From Bacteroidetes bacterium 24-39-8 (lineage in GTDB: Bacteria > Bacteroidota > Bacteroidia > Chitinophagales > Chitinophagaceae): a stretch of DNA of 52,077 bases. Shown in pieces: positions 1-8,548 of this stretch (position 1 is its first letter; every line of letters begins with the position of its first letter). Position numbers and translations under genes: made by a program. The notes below the pieces were generated by a model, which worked only from the letters and a program-made list of their open reading frames with translations, was not told where the DNA came from and did not search any database. The stretch is taken from contig NCHJ01000005.1 of assembly GCA_002256765.1 (NCBI GenBank), positions 1 to 52,077 on the forward strand. The letters run 5' to 3'.

Positions 1-84
1 GTCATTTATAAAAATGGCAAGGAAATTTGGCGCAAACAAGGAATTGTAGATCAAGCAGAATTAAAGAAATGGCTTACCCAATAA
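1..84 (+). CDS. Thioredoxin family protein, C-terminal fragment (5' end outside window)
   Basis: The first 28 codons read VIYKNGKEIWRKQGIVDQ... and stop at TAA (82-84). This resembles the last beta-strand and helix of a thioredoxin fold, where the conserved 'fkxGkxvxrxxG' stretch follows the cis-proline. The CxxC active site lies outside the window, so redox activity cannot be judged. The call rests on this short tail only; another member of the thioredoxin superfamily (for example a TlpA-like protein) is possible. The gene converges on fmt, with 21 bases between the two stops and no clear terminator hairpin. Confidence 0.6.
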   Translation, partial: VIYKNGKEIWRKQGIVDQAELKKWLTQ

Positions 85-105
85 ATAGGGTTTTCAAGGA
101 TGGTT

Positions 106-1065
106 TTATTGGTCCTGTTCAGGTCTGTAACCTCTAAGGAAGTCAGTAACCAACATGCGTTTCTTGCCTTCTAATTGAAGCTCTAGCACCTGAATAAACC
201 CGTCTTCAGTTGCAAATTTCAAAACTGTTTTTCCGTCTGTAACTACCGTGCCGGTAGCCAAATTTGTTTTGGTGTAATCTTTGGCACAACGATAAATTTT
301 CAAAATTTTTCCATCCAATTTGGACAAAGCGCCAGGAAAGGGCGAAAGCCCACGGATGAAATTGTGTACTTCTTGTACGGGTCTATTCCAGTTGATTTGA
401 CAGTTCTCCGTAAATAGTTTTGGCGCGTGTTTTAACTCAGCTGGATTAGCCAATAATGCTTGGGGCTGTTCCTTGATATTGCCAGTAGCTAGGCCTGTAA
501 TGGTTTTCACTAATAAGGAGGCCCCAATTAGTTTCATACGGTCATGTACATCGCCCGTGGTTTCATCTGGTCCAATTGCAAAACTATCTTGCAAAAGAAT
601 ATCACCCGTATCAATTGCGTGTTGCAATTTAAAAGTAGTTACGCCTGTCTGTACTTCACCATTGATGACAGCCCAATGTATGGGTGCAGCGCCTCTGTAT
701 TGTGGCAATAAAGAACCGTGCAAATTAATAGTTCCCATTGGGGGCATATTCCAAACTAGTTCAGGTAACATTCTAAAAGCTACCACCACTTGAACATCGG
801 CCTGCAGGCCTTTTAGCTCAGTCAAGAATTCCGGATTTTTTAGTTTCTCTGGTTGCAATAAGTGAAGACCTTTTTCAACTGCGTATTTTTTTACATCACT
901 CTGCATGAGTTTCATGCCCCTTCCGGCAGGCTTATCAGGAGCGGTGACTACACCTACAATTTGACATCCAGCACTCACCAACGCATCTAATGACGCCACG
1001 GCAAATTCTGGGGTGCCCATGAACACAATTCTTAAGTCTTTCATTGATTTTGCTTCAGCACTCAT
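106..1065 (-). CDS. fmt: Methionyl-tRNA formyltransferase
   Basis: This cytosolic enzyme transfers a formyl group from 10-formyl-tetrahydrofolate to initiator Met-tRNA. The 319-residue length is close to the family norm. The N-terminal Rossmann part begins RIVFMGTPEFA (residues 12-22). The catalytic set is visible: N114 and H116 in the NLHGSLLPQYRGAAP stretch and D152 in IDTGDIL. The SLLPxYRG signature is at 118-125, and the C-terminal OB-like domain follows from about residue 215. The first ATG (1065) adds MSAEAKS before a second Met at residue 8 (1044), which would match most homologues better; I kept the longer frame because a weak -7-like box lies 4 bases upstream of it. The namZ-like gene is 34 bases upstream on the same strand. 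Confidence 0.96.
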   Translation of the reverse strand: MSAEAKSMKDLRIVFMGTPEFAVASLDALVSAGCQIVGVVTAPDKPAGRGMKLMQSDVKKYAVEKGLHLLQPEKLKNPEFLTELKGLQADVQVVVAFRMLPELVWNMPPMGTINLHGSLLPQYRGAAPIHWAVINGEVQTGVTTFKLQHAIDTGDILLQDSFAIGPDETTGDVHDRMKLIGASLLVKTITGLATGNIKEQPQALLANPAELKHAPKLFTENCQINWNRPVQEVHNFIRGLSPFPGALSKLDGKILKIYRCAKDYTKTNLATGTVVTDGKTVLKFATEDGFIQVLELQLEGKKRMLVTDFLRGYRPEQDQ

Positions 1066-1099
1066 GCTGTAAAGATAATCCTTGTTCCTAACTACCTAA

Positions 1100-2344
1100 T
1101 TATTCAAAATCAGGATAGAGCAGGTATTTTTTTCGAATGGCTTTAAAGGCTTTTAGTTTTGGTTCCCATGATTGACGAATCTGAGCTTCTGATTTTCCTG
1201 CAATCACTTGCTCCATCAATTCACTATTACCTGCTAGCTTATTAAAGAAAGAAGCAGTAGGCTTACCACTGGAAGGTTTTAGAAAGAACTTTTCTTTATC
1301 AGGATATAATTGATAGGCTTCTAATAAATATTTCACTTGCACTTTTCCGCCCATGGCTGCTAATACATTTTTGGCGTTGCCCGATAAATCCCAGCCATAG
1401 CATAATTGATTTTTCAACTTAGGCTCTTTTGCTCCATCTCTACTAATGGGGGTAAAGGGCTTTAGTGTATTGGGTAAAGACGGGTGACCAAAAATGGCAA
1501 ATGGGTGTTCCGTTCCACGGCCCTCACTTAAAATGGTTCCTTCAAAAAAGCAGGTGCTGCCATACCAGTAGATTGATCCCATATCTGGTAAATTAGGAGA
1601 GGGTTTGATGGGTAATTCGTATTTGGATTTGTGCGTATAATTGGCACATTTGATTACCTGAAAATGAAAGGCAGTGTCTTTTGAATTTTTAGCAGTTTTG
1701 TAATAATCATGTTGTTCATTGGCTTTGGCAGTTAACCACTTTTCACCTGCAATCATCATGGCGTATTCTGCTATGGTCATGCCGTATACAATGGGTATGG
1801 GCTGCATACCAATAAAGCTTTTATATGCGGTATCTAATACTGGGCCATCTACAAAAAATCCATTGGGATTGGGTCTGTCTAATAAGATTAGCGGCTTTTT
1901 ATTTTCAAAAGCAGCTTCCATATATTCTTGCAAAGAAGAAATAAAAGTATAATAACGGGTTCCCACGTCTTGTATATCAAATAACAATACGTCTACATTT
2001 TTCAGGTCTTCTGTAGAAGGTCTGCGCTTCTTACCATATAGGGAGATGACCGGAATGCCTGTAGCGGAATCTATATAATTGTCTACTTTTTCTCCAGCAT
2101 CGGCCTTGCCACGGAACCCATGTTCTGGTCCAAAAGCAATGGTAATATTCACGCCTCTTTTTTGTAAACTATCTACTAAATGGGTATTCCCAATAGTGGC
2201 GGTATGATTGGCAAAAACACCAACGCGCTTTCCTTTGAGCAGGGGTAAATAGACTTCAGTGCGGTAAGCAGCAGGTTGAATGGGTTGGGCTTGACCGGCT
2301 AAAAACAAGGAAAAACAAGCTATTGTAGCTAAAAGAAACTTCAT
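1100..2344 (-). CDS. DUF1343 family exo-beta-N-acetylmuramidase (NamZ-like), secreted
   Basis: A signal peptide (residues 1-19, cut after GQAQ) exports this 414-residue protein. The mature part is DUF1343: GKRVGVFANHTA near residue 40, FGPEHGFRG near 91, LLFDIQDVGTRYYTF near 140, and LDRPNPNG near 175. The characterised member, Bacillus NamZ, removes MurNAc from the non-reducing end of peptidoglycan fragments, so a role in wall turnover or recycling is likely; this is inferred from the family. The length and all family blocks look intact. It is divergent from the FKBP gene, and a good -7 box (TATTTTTG, minus strand) sits about 30 bases upstream. It may be co-transcribed with fmt. Confidence 0.9.
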   Translation of the reverse strand: MKFLLATIACFSLFLAGQAQPIQPAAYRTEVYLPLLKGKRVGVFANHTATIGNTHLVDSLQKRGVNITIAFGPEHGFRGKADAGEKVDNYIDSATGIPVISLYGKKRRPSTEDLKNVDVLLFDIQDVGTRYYTFISSLQEYMEAAFENKKPLILLDRPNPNGFFVDGPVLDTAYKSFIGMQPIPIVYGMTIAEYAMMIAGEKWLTAKANEQHDYYKTAKNSKDTAFHFQVIKCANYTHKSKYELPIKPSPNLPDMGSIYWYGSTCFFEGTILSEGRGTEHPFAIFGHPSLPNTLKPFTPISRDGAKEPKLKNQLCYGWDLSGNAKNVLAAMGGKVQVKYLLEAYQLYPDKEKFFLKPSSGKPTASFFNKLAGNSELMEQVIAGKSEAQIRQSWEPKLKAFKAIRKKYLLYPDFE

Positions 2345-2372
2345 GCAGGATGTTTTAGGCTGGTAAGTTAAC

Positions 2373-2380
2373 CAAAAATA
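2373..2380 (-). promoter_or_regulatory. Candidate -7 box for the NamZ-like gene
   Basis: On the minus strand this reads TATTTTTG, an exact match to the Bacteroidota -7 consensus TAnnTTTG, 29 bases upstream of the ATG at 2344. I could not find a TTG element 19-21 bases further upstream, so it is a half promoter by sequence. It lies back to back with the promoter of the FKBP gene. Confidence 0.4.
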
Positions 2381-2381
2381 C

Positions 2382-2413
2382 TTGGCCTTATATGTTTTTG
2401 GATTGTACTTTTG
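2382..2413 (+). promoter_or_regulatory. Promoter of the FKBP gene (TTG-N21-TACTTTTG)
   Basis: TTG at 2382-2384 and TACTTTTG at 2406-2413 are separated by 21 bases. This matches both parts of the Bacteroidota sigma-A-type promoter (TTG, 19-21 bases, TAnnTTTG). The predicted transcript starts near 2420, which gives a leader of about 67 bases before the ATG at 2487. Confidence 0.6.
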
Positions 2414-2486
2414 CCCCGGAAATCGGTGATTGATGTATCTAGGACACCCAGCTGAGCTCCATATTGTTCAATTACAAAATTCAAAC

Positions 2487-2939
2487 ATGCAACAAGTTAA
2501 AAAAGGTGATACTGTAAAAGTGCATTATCACGGAAAGCTCACTGATGGAACTACTTTTGATTCTTCAGAAGGTCGTGAACCCCTAGAATTTGAAGTAGGT
2601 GGTGGAATGGTGATTCCTGGTTTTGACGCTGGTGTTACCGGTATGGTCATAGGAGAAAAGAAAACCATTCAGATTCCTGTTTTGGAAGCCTATGGTCCTA
2701 AGCAAGAAGAAATGATCATGGAATTTCCTAAAGATCGTTTTCCTGCAGATATGGTACCTGAAGTTGGAATGCAACTGAATATGAGCAATGGCTCTGGTCA
2801 GAATTTTCCAGTAGTGATTGTAGACGTTAGGGATGAAGTTGTGGTATTAGATGCCAACCATCCTTTGGCAGGTGAAGACCTGATCTTTGATTTGGAATTG
2901 GTAGCTATTGACGCCAAGAGCATGATTATTATGCCTTAA
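2487..2939 (+). CDS. FKBP-type peptidyl-prolyl cis-trans isomerase (SlyD-like)
   Basis: This 150-residue protein speeds proline isomerisation and may act as a chaperone. The FKBP domain opens with [18 protein letters not shown], has GTTFDSS at about 19-25, and is interrupted by an insert-in-flap domain (about 70-120), the layout of SlyD. The metal-binding His-rich tail of enterobacterial SlyD is absent; the protein ends SMIIMP. An upstream in-frame extension (TTG 2430 or ATG 2433) adds residues unlike the family, and [10 protein letters not shown] is the usual beginning, so I chose 2487. No signal peptide is seen, so it should be cytosolic. It has its own promoter and a strong terminator and looks monocistronic. 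Confidence 0.93.
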   Translation: MQQVKKGDTVKVHYHGKLTDGTTFDSSEGREPLEFEVGGGMVIPGFDAGVTGMVIGEKKTIQIPVLEAYGPKQEEMIMEFPKDRFPADMVPEVGMQLNMSNGSGQNFPVVIVDVRDEVVVLDANHPLAGEDLIFDLELVAIDAKSMIIMP

Positions 2940-2960
2940 TTTTTCAAGCTAATTTTGATA

Positions 2961-2987
2961 GGCCTCCGAGATTTCGGAGGCCTTTTT
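2961..2987 (+). terminator. Rho-independent terminator after the FKBP gene
   Basis: GGCCTCCGA and TCGGAGGCC form a perfect 9-bp stem around the loop GATT, followed by five T. It starts 22 bases after the stop codon. Confidence 0.9.
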
Positions 2988-3018
2988 GTGTCAGATCAAC
3001 AGCACAACGGTATCTTGC
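2986..3018 (+). promoter_or_regulatory. Candidate pepT promoter (TTG-N22-TATCTTGC)
   Basis: TTG (2986-2988) lies at the end of the preceding terminator's T-run, and TATCTTGC (3011-3018) follows after 22 bases. The -7 box differs from TAnnTTTG, but the same TATCTTG form recurs before surE and the head-GIN gene. The predicted start is about 10 bases before the pepT ATG. Confidence 0.35.
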
Positions 3019-3032
3019 AAGAAATTTAGTAG

Positions 3033-4286
3033 ATGCTCCCTCATTATCATTTTACCGTGTCTGATAGGTTTCAGCGTTATGTACAAATTGATACGCAAAG
3101 TGATCCTAATAGCAATACGCACCCTAGTACCGAAAAGCAAAAAGATTTATCTCAATTATTAGCCGCTGAATTATTGGCCATGGGCTTAGCTGATGCTCAT
3201 ACAGATCAATGGGGTTATGTATATGCTACCATTCCTTCCAACACTCATCAACCCACACCAATAATTTGTTTTTGTGCCCATGTAGATACCGCACCTGATT
3301 GTAGTGGCACGCATGTAAAGCCCATCCTGCACAAAAATTATCAAGGAGCACCGATTGTATTACCAGATAATCCCTCCCAAGTATTGACCGTAGAAAGATA
3401 TCCTTATTTAAAAACGCATATTGGTTCAGACATTATAACTGCCAGTGGTTTAACCTTATTGGGGGCGGATGATAAAGCCGGTGTTGCCATTATCATGGAT
3501 ATGGCAAATTATTTAGTGTTGCATCCTGAAATTGAACACGGCACTATTAAAATACTATTTACCCCTGATGAAGAAGTGGGAGCAGGAACAGCCAAAATAG
3601 ACTTAGAAAAACTGGGCGCCGATTTTGCTTTTACCCTTGATGGGGGAGAATTAGGAACCTTAGAAGACGAGACTTTTAGTGCTGATGCCGTAACCATTAC
3701 CATTCACGGTGTGATTGCCCATCCTGGTTATGCCAAAGGCAAAATGGTCAATGCCTTGCGGATTGCAGGAGCCATCGCGCAAGCATTGCCTTTACAAGAA
3801 TGGTGTCCTGAAGCTACAAATGGGAAACAAGGATTTGTTCACTTGCATGGGATGAATGGGTTGGCAGAAAAAGCTAGTTTAGAATTTTTGATTCGTGATT
3901 TTGATACTGCTCAATTAGTTGTTCATGAAAACAAATTAAAAGCTTTAGCAGAAAATATAGTTGCACAATATCCAGGTGCCAGTATGGAATTTGAAGTGGT
4001 GGAACAGTATAGGAACATGAAGGAAATATTGGATCAACATCCACAGATTTTACAATACGCTATCAAGGCTTATGAGCAAGTGGGCATTTCTGTGATCAAA
4101 GAACCTGTTAGGGGTGGCACGGATGGTAGCAGATTGAGTTTTATGGGTTTACCCTGCCCCAATTTGTTTACAGGTATGCAAGCCATTCATAGTAGGAAGG
4201 AATGGGTAGGTGTGAAAGACATGGAAAAATCTGTTGAAATGTTGGTGGCTCTTGCAAATCAATTGGTTAAAACAAAGGCTTTGTAA
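3033..4286 (+). CDS. pepT: Peptidase T (tripeptide aminopeptidase, M20B)
   Basis: PepT is a cytosolic di-zinc aminopeptidase that removes the N-terminal residue of tripeptides. At 417 residues it is close to the E. coli enzyme. The metal and catalytic motifs are all present: CAHVDTAPD (H83, D85), GADDKAG (D146), TPDEEVG (E180, E181) and the late GGTDGSRL and IHSRKEW blocks that hold further ligands. The HPGYAKGKM block marks the dimerisation lid. It is monocistronic by appearance; the SPFH gene follows after 59 bases without a terminator, so read-through is possible. Confidence 0.95.
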   Translation: MLPHYHFTVSDRFQRYVQIDTQSDPNSNTHPSTEKQKDLSQLLAAELLAMGLADAHTDQWGYVYATIPSNTHQPTPIICFCAHVDTAPDCSGTHVKPILHKNYQGAPIVLPDNPSQVLTVERYPYLKTHIGSDIITASGLTLLGADDKAGVAIIMDMANYLVLHPEIEHGTIKILFTPDEEVGAGTAKIDLEKLGADFAFTLDGGELGTLEDETFSADAVTITIHGVIAHPGYAKGKMVNALRIAGAIAQALPLQEWCPEATNGKQGFVHLHGMNGLAEKASLEFLIRDFDTAQLVVHENKLKALAENIVAQYPGASMEFEVVEQYRNMKEILDQHPQILQYAIKAYEQVGISVIKEPVRGGTDGSRLSFMGLPCPNLFTGMQAIHSRKEWVGVKDMEKSVEMLVALANQLVKTKAL

Positions 4287-4345
4287 TATTTAAGCAAATG
4301 CCACTACTAATCTTTTAATTATGTAACTTTCTAAAAATTATTGAT

Positions 4346-5278
4346 ATGAGTGTCCTATTGAACTTCTGGTGGGTACTGGTTTTGGCCATCATAGTGTTCA
4401 CTGGTCTGGTAACCGTAAACCAAGGTACCATTGCAGTGATTACTTTATTTGGAAAATATAGACGCATTTTACGTCCGGGTTTGAACTTTAAAGTTCCCAT
4501 TTTAGAACAGGTATTTAAAACGGTGAGTATACAGAACCGTTCTGTTGAATTGGAATTTCAGGCCGTAACACTGGATCAGGCCAATGTCTATTTTAAAAGC
4601 ATGTTGCTCTATTCTGTGATTAATCAGGATGAGGAGACCATTAAGAACGTGGCTTTTAAATTTATTAGTGATAAGGACTTGATGCAGGCCTTGATTAGAA
4701 CTGTAGAAGGTAGTATCCGTGGGTTTGTGGCTACCAAAAAACAAGCAGAGATTTTGTTACAGCGTAAAGAAATTGTTGAGTTTGTGAAAGAGCAGATTGA
4801 CCAATCCTTAGAAAGCTGGGGTTATCACTTACAGGATTTGCAAATCAATGATATCACATTTGACCAAGCCATCATGGAAAGCATGAGTAGGGTGGTAGCT
4901 TCTAATAATTTAAAAGCAGCTGCTGAAAATGAAGGTCAGGCCTTGCTAATTACCAAAACAAAAGCCGCTGAGGCAGAAGGTAATGCCATTAAGATTGCTG
5001 CTACAGCAGAACGAGAAGCAGCTCGTTTGCGTGGTCAGGGTGTGGCCCTGTTCCGGGAAGAAGTAGCCAAGGGTATGACACAGGCTGCAGAACAAATGAA
5101 ACAGGCCAACTTAGATACCAATGTGATTTTGTTTAGTATGTGGACAGAAGCTATTAAAAATTTTGCCGAATTGGGTAAGGGTAATATGCTGTTTTTGGAC
5201 GGAAGTCCAGAAGGCATGCAAAACACTATGCGCCAAATTATGGGGATGGTTAAAATGAATACCGATAAGGATAAATAA
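4346..5278 (+). CDS. SPFH/band 7 (stomatin-like) membrane protein
   Basis: The protein has one N-terminal membrane segment (about residues 6-27), then an SPFH domain (about 28-190) with the usual opening VNQGTIAVITLFGKYRRILRPG. An Ala/Glu-rich coiled-coil stretch follows (about 190-240, repeated AEAEG/AEREA). This is the slipin/stomatin architecture: membrane-anchored oligomers tied to membrane microdomains and protease or channel control. No partner NfeD protease gene is adjacent, so the specific role is unknown; HflK/HflC is an alternative but there is no second SPFH gene. A terminator follows. I chose the ATG because the hydrophobic anchor begins at once. Confidence 0.88.
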   Translation: MSVLLNFWWVLVLAIIVFTGLVTVNQGTIAVITLFGKYRRILRPGLNFKVPILEQVFKTVSIQNRSVELEFQAVTLDQANVYFKSMLLYSVINQDEETIKNVAFKFISDKDLMQALIRTVEGSIRGFVATKKQAEILLQRKEIVEFVKEQIDQSLESWGYHLQDLQINDITFDQAIMESMSRVVASNNLKAAAENEGQALLITKTKAAEAEGNAIKIAATAEREAARLRGQGVALFREEVAKGMTQAAEQMKQANLDTNVILFSMWTEAIKNFAELGKGNMLFLDGSPEGMQNTMRQIMGMVKMNTDKDK

Positions 5279-5301
5279 TTGACCAAATAGGTCTAATAAG
5301 G

Positions 5302-5339
5302 TGCACCATATAGCAGGGACTGCCGTATGGTGCATTTTT
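5302..5339 (+). terminator. Terminator after the SPFH gene
   Basis: TGCACCATA pairs with TATGGTGCA across a 15-base loop, and five T follow. It starts about 24 bases past the stop. Confidence 0.75.
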
Positions 5340-5448
5340 GTGATGTGCAAAAGCTTTCCTAAAAAAGGGGCGGAAAACCTTTTTATTCACAGCAGGGTTG
5401 TTCTTTTGTAATTCAGGTTAATTTTAGATTCACCTTAAATCAATTGGG

Positions 5449-6129
5449 ATGTACCATCTCTTACAAATAGACAGTTTACAAAAAGCGGCTGCAACTGTTG
5501 CCGCTCCGGAACAGGTTTCTATGTGGTCGCTTTTGGAAAAAGGCGGATTGATCATGTATCCCTTGTATTTGTTATTAGCCGCTGCCATTTTTGTGTTTGT
5601 AGAGCGTTTGATTGCTATTAGAAAAGCTTCAAGGATTGATGAAAACTTTATGCGTATTATCAGAGACAATATTGTTACTGGTAATATTAGTGCTGCAAGA
5701 AGCCTAACAAAGAATACCAATAATCCCGTTGCCAGAATGATTGATAAAGGCGTTCAAAGAATTGGCAAACCCCTTGATGCCATTGAGAAGAGTATGGAGA
5801 ATGTAGGTAAACTAGAAATGTATCAGATGGAAAGAAACCTCTCTATTCTTTCTCTGATTGCAGGTATTGCTCCTATGTTTGGATTTTTAGGAACCATTAT
5901 TGGGATGGTTCAATTGTTTTACGGAATTGCATCTACGGGTGAATACACATTGAATACCATCGCCGGAGGCATTTATACCAAGATGATTACCTCTGCAACG
6001 GGTTTGATTATTGGATTGATTGCCTATGTAGGGCATAATTTTCTAAGTACTCAAATTGACAAAACGGCCAACAAAATGGAAATGGCTAGTGCAGAATTTA
6101 TAGACATTCTTCAAGAGCCAACCCACTAG
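5449..6129 (+). CDS. exbB: MotA/TolQ/ExbB proton channel family protein
   Basis: ExbB-type proteins form the inner-membrane proton channel that energises TonB or Tol systems. This one is 226 residues, with membrane segments at about 36-53, 132-156 and 172-196 and a cytosolic loop between the first two. The family block GIAPMFGFLGTIIGMVQLF (139-157) and the third-helix motif TSATGLIIGLIAY are intact. A short N-terminal extension precedes the first helix, as is usual in Bacteroidota. The exbD partner starts 16 bases downstream. No tonB is in the window, so whether it serves TonB or Tol cannot be decided here. Confidence 0.93.
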   Translation: MYHLLQIDSLQKAAATVAAPEQVSMWSLLEKGGLIMYPLYLLLAAAIFVFVERLIAIRKASRIDENFMRIIRDNIVTGNISAARSLTKNTNNPVARMIDKGVQRIGKPLDAIEKSMENVGKLEMYQMERNLSILSLIAGIAPMFGFLGTIIGMVQLFYGIASTGEYTLNTIAGGIYTKMITSATGLIIGLIAYVGHNFLSTQIDKTANKMEMASAEFIDILQEPTH

Positions 6130-6145
6130 TAGAAACCAACCGAAT

Positions 6146-6550
6146 ATGAATATTCGAAAAAGACTTAGAAATCATCCGGAAGTGCATACAGGTGCTTTGA
6201 ACGATATTTTGTTCATCCTGCTCCTATTCTTTCTAATTGTTTCTACCTTGGCCAATCCCAATGTAATCAAGGTTTCTAATCCCAAGGCCAAGGCCGATAC
6301 CAAGGCTAAGCAAACCGTTGTGATTACTGTTGACAAAGACCAACAAATCTTCTTAGGTTCTAAGAAAATAGAATTTGATGCATTGGAACCAGAACTAAAA
6401 CTCTTCTTGGCTAAAGAAACAGAAAAACCTTCTGTAGTAATCAATGGTGATAGCACGTCTCACTTGGGTACTTCTATAAAAATCATGCAAGTGATTAAAA
6501 AATTAGGTGCAACGCCTGTAATGGCCGTAGATAATACTGGTATTAAGTAG
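6146..6550 (+). CDS. exbD: ExbD/TolR family biopolymer transport protein
   Basis: This 134-residue partner of the ExbB-like protein has one membrane helix (about 18-38) that carries the proton-path aspartate (D20 in ALNDILFILLLFF), followed by a periplasmic domain. Basic residues (IRKRLR) precede the helix, giving an N-in topology. It forms a two-gene operon with exbB. Many Bacteroidota have two consecutive exbD genes; only one is present here, and prmC converges on it. Confidence 0.92.
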   Translation: MNIRKRLRNHPEVHTGALNDILFILLLFFLIVSTLANPNVIKVSNPKAKADTKAKQTVVITVDKDQQIFLGSKKIEFDALEPELKLFLAKETEKPSVVINGDSTSHLGTSIKIMQVIKKLGATPVMAVDNTGIK

Positions 6551-6587
6551 GACTTTTAGTGACGTGGCTTCTTTTGAAATGGTGGCA

Positions 6588-7445
6588 CTAATTGTCTAAT
6601 AACTGTGCTTTAAGCATCCTGTCTTTTCCCTGCATGTCTTGTTTCAATTCTGTATAATATCCCATACTTTCAAAGAGCGCAGCAACTTCTTTACCAAGCG
6701 CTTGATTAATTTCTAGGTAGACCGTTCCATTAATGCTTAAATGTGTTTGCCCAAATAGAGCAATATTTCTATAAAATAATAGTGGGTCTTGATCGGGAAC
6801 AAATAAAGCCATACTTGGTTCATGATCTAGCACATGGGCTTCCATACTTGCTTTTTCAGATTCCATGATATAAGGAGGATTGCTGACAATTAAATCCACT
6901 TCTTCTAATTGTTCCCATTGTTCCTGGTCTAAAAAATCCAATGCTTTTAATTCAATCACTGCTTTTAATTCAAGGGCATTTCTTTGAGCAACTTCCAGCG
7001 CTTCCTTGCTCTTATCAATAGAAATGATGGAAGCGCCAGGCATCTGTTTTTTGAGCGCTATGGGAATGCAGCCACTACCCGTTCCAATATCTAGCACCCT
7101 TAGACCCATGATATTGCCATTTTCTAACCTAATCCATTCTACCAATTCTTCTGTTTCCGGTCTTGGTATTAAGACCCACTGATTTACATAAAAGGGTAAG
7201 TGTGCAAACCAAGCTTCTTCTAACACGTATTGAAGGGGTTTGCCTTGAAGCAATTGACCACTGTATATTGCTAGTTGTCCGGTTTCTGCTGCGCTTAAGA
7301 TCCTATGGGATTCCATTAATCGGTCAATACGCTTGAGACCTGTGACTTTTTCCATGACCAGATTGGCAATGGCCATTGCCTCTCTTTGATCATAGTTGGT
7401 TTCAAGGCTTTTGGCCAGTTCTCTATAGGCTAATTCCATAGTCAT
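6588..7445 (-). CDS. prmC: Peptide chain release factor N5-glutamine methyltransferase
   Basis: PrmC methylates the GGQ glutamine of release factors RF1 and RF2 using S-adenosylmethionine. At 285 residues it has the normal size. The SAM-binding loop is VLDIGTGSGCIPIA (118-130), and the substrate-binding NPPY signature is at 189-192. The N-terminal helical domain (about 1-85) is present, followed by the conserved LIPRPETEELVEW block (92-104). The gene is divergent from ribD with a very short shared region. A degenerate -7 box (TAACATTG, minus strand, 7450-7457) ends only 5 bases before the ATG. Confidence 0.95.
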   Translation of the reverse strand: MTMELAYRELAKSLETNYDQREAMAIANLVMEKVTGLKRIDRLMESHRILSAAETGQLAIYSGQLLQGKPLQYVLEEAWFAHLPFYVNQWVLIPRPETEELVEWIRLENGNIMGLRVLDIGTGSGCIPIALKKQMPGASIISIDKSKEALEVAQRNALELKAVIELKALDFLDQEQWEQLEEVDLIVSNPPYIMESEKASMEAHVLDHEPSMALFVPDQDPLLFYRNIALFGQTHLSINGTVYLEINQALGKEVAALFESMGYYTELKQDMQGKDRMLKAQLLDN

Positions 7446-7469
7446 GCTGCAATGTTAGCACCATTTGGT

Positions 7470-7477
7470 TATTTTTG
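7470..7477 (+). promoter_or_regulatory. Candidate -7 box for ribD
   Basis: TATTTTTG matches TAnnTTTG exactly. No TTG is found at the proper upstream distance. It ends 10 bases before ATG 7488 and supports a ribD start at 7488 or 7491 over the in-frame upstream start at 7452. Confidence 0.4.
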
Positions 7478-7487
7478 CAGGTTCCCG

Positions 7488-8540
7488 ATGATGAATTTGC
7501 ACGAAACATATATGCGCAGGTGTTTAGACCTAGCCCTTTTAGGAGCTGGTTCTGTAGCTCCTAACCCCATGGTGGGGGCTGTATTGGTATTTGAGAATAG
7601 GATTATAGGGGAAGGGTATCACCAACAATATGGTCAGGCTCATGCAGAAGTTAATTGTTTGAATGCTGTTAAGCAGGAGGATCAGCCATTTATTAGTCAG
7701 TCAACTTTGTATGTGTCTTTAGAACCCTGTTCACATTTTGGGAAAACACCGCCTTGCACTATGTTGATTCTCAAATATGGAATTCCTAAAGTTGTCATTG
7801 CTTGTCAGGATCCTTTTCCAAAAGTAGCAGGCAGTGGCATAGAAGCCTTAAAACAAGCAGGTGTGGAAGTAGTAGTGGGTGTTTTAGAGCAAGCGGCATT
7901 GGCTTTGAACAAACGGTTTATCTGCTTTCACCAAAATAAAAGACCCTTTATTATTTTAAAATGGGCCCAAACGGCTAATGGGAAAATAGCAGGGATGGGT
8001 GATGAGCGATTAATGATTTCTAATGAATTGACCAATCGTTTGGTGCATCGCTGGCGCAGCGAGGAAGCTGCTATACTGGTTGGTTTTAATACGGCTTTAA
8101 AAGACAATCCTAGACTGGATAATCGTTATTGGCAGGGTAATGCTTCCATACGCATGGTTATAGACAGGGATTTGAGTTTGCCCTCTCATCTTCATTTAAT
8201 GGATGGAAGTCAAAGAACCATTGTCTGGAATCAGGTTAATAATCATACAGCACCCAATCTTGATCATGTTCTTATAGATGTTGACAAAGATACCATTGAA
8301 CAAATTTTGACAGCTTCTTATCAAATGGGGATTCAAAGTGTAATAGTAGAAGGTGGAGCTGCATTACTCCAAGATTTTATTGACAAAGGTTATTGGGATG
8401 AAGCAAGGGTGATTAGTAATCAGCAGTTAAGCATTGATGCTGGATTGGATGCTCCTGTTTTGAAGCAAGCTAAGCAGTTTCATTCAGAACAAATACAAAC
8501 AGATTCCATCCTTTATTTTCATCCAAGCGTTCAAGTTTAA
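7488..8540 (+). CDS. ribD: Bifunctional riboflavin biosynthesis deaminase/reductase RibD
   Basis: RibD carries out two steps of riboflavin synthesis: deamination of the pyrimidine intermediate and reduction of its ribose. The N-terminal deaminase shows the zinc motifs HAEVN (H52, E54) and PCSHFGKTPPC (C81, C90). The C-terminal reductase begins near residue 150 with RPFIILKWAQTANGKIAG. About 350 residues is normal. The start was placed at 7488 because an upstream start (7452) would lie before the -7 box and adds residues not typical of the family. Other riboflavin genes are not in the window, and I see no FMN riboswitch. The EamA gene follows after 8 bases, so the two may be co-transcribed. 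Confidence 0.95.
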   Translation: MMNLHETYMRRCLDLALLGAGSVAPNPMVGAVLVFENRIIGEGYHQQYGQAHAEVNCLNAVKQEDQPFISQSTLYVSLEPCSHFGKTPPCTMLILKYGIPKVVIACQDPFPKVAGSGIEALKQAGVEVVVGVLEQAALALNKRFICFHQNKRPFIILKWAQTANGKIAGMGDERLMISNELTNRLVHRWRSEEAAILVGFNTALKDNPRLDNRYWQGNASIRMVIDRDLSLPSHLHLMDGSQRTIVWNQVNNHTAPNLDHVLIDVDKDTIEQILTASYQMGIQSVIVEGGAALLQDFIDKGYWDEARVISNQQLSIDAGLDAPVLKQAKQFHSEQIQTDSILYFHPSVQV

Positions 8541-8548
8541 AATAGGCT

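Noticed and set aside
7446..7490. An FMN riboswitch before ribD
   Set aside because: The space before ribD is about 45 bases, far too short for the FMN aptamer.
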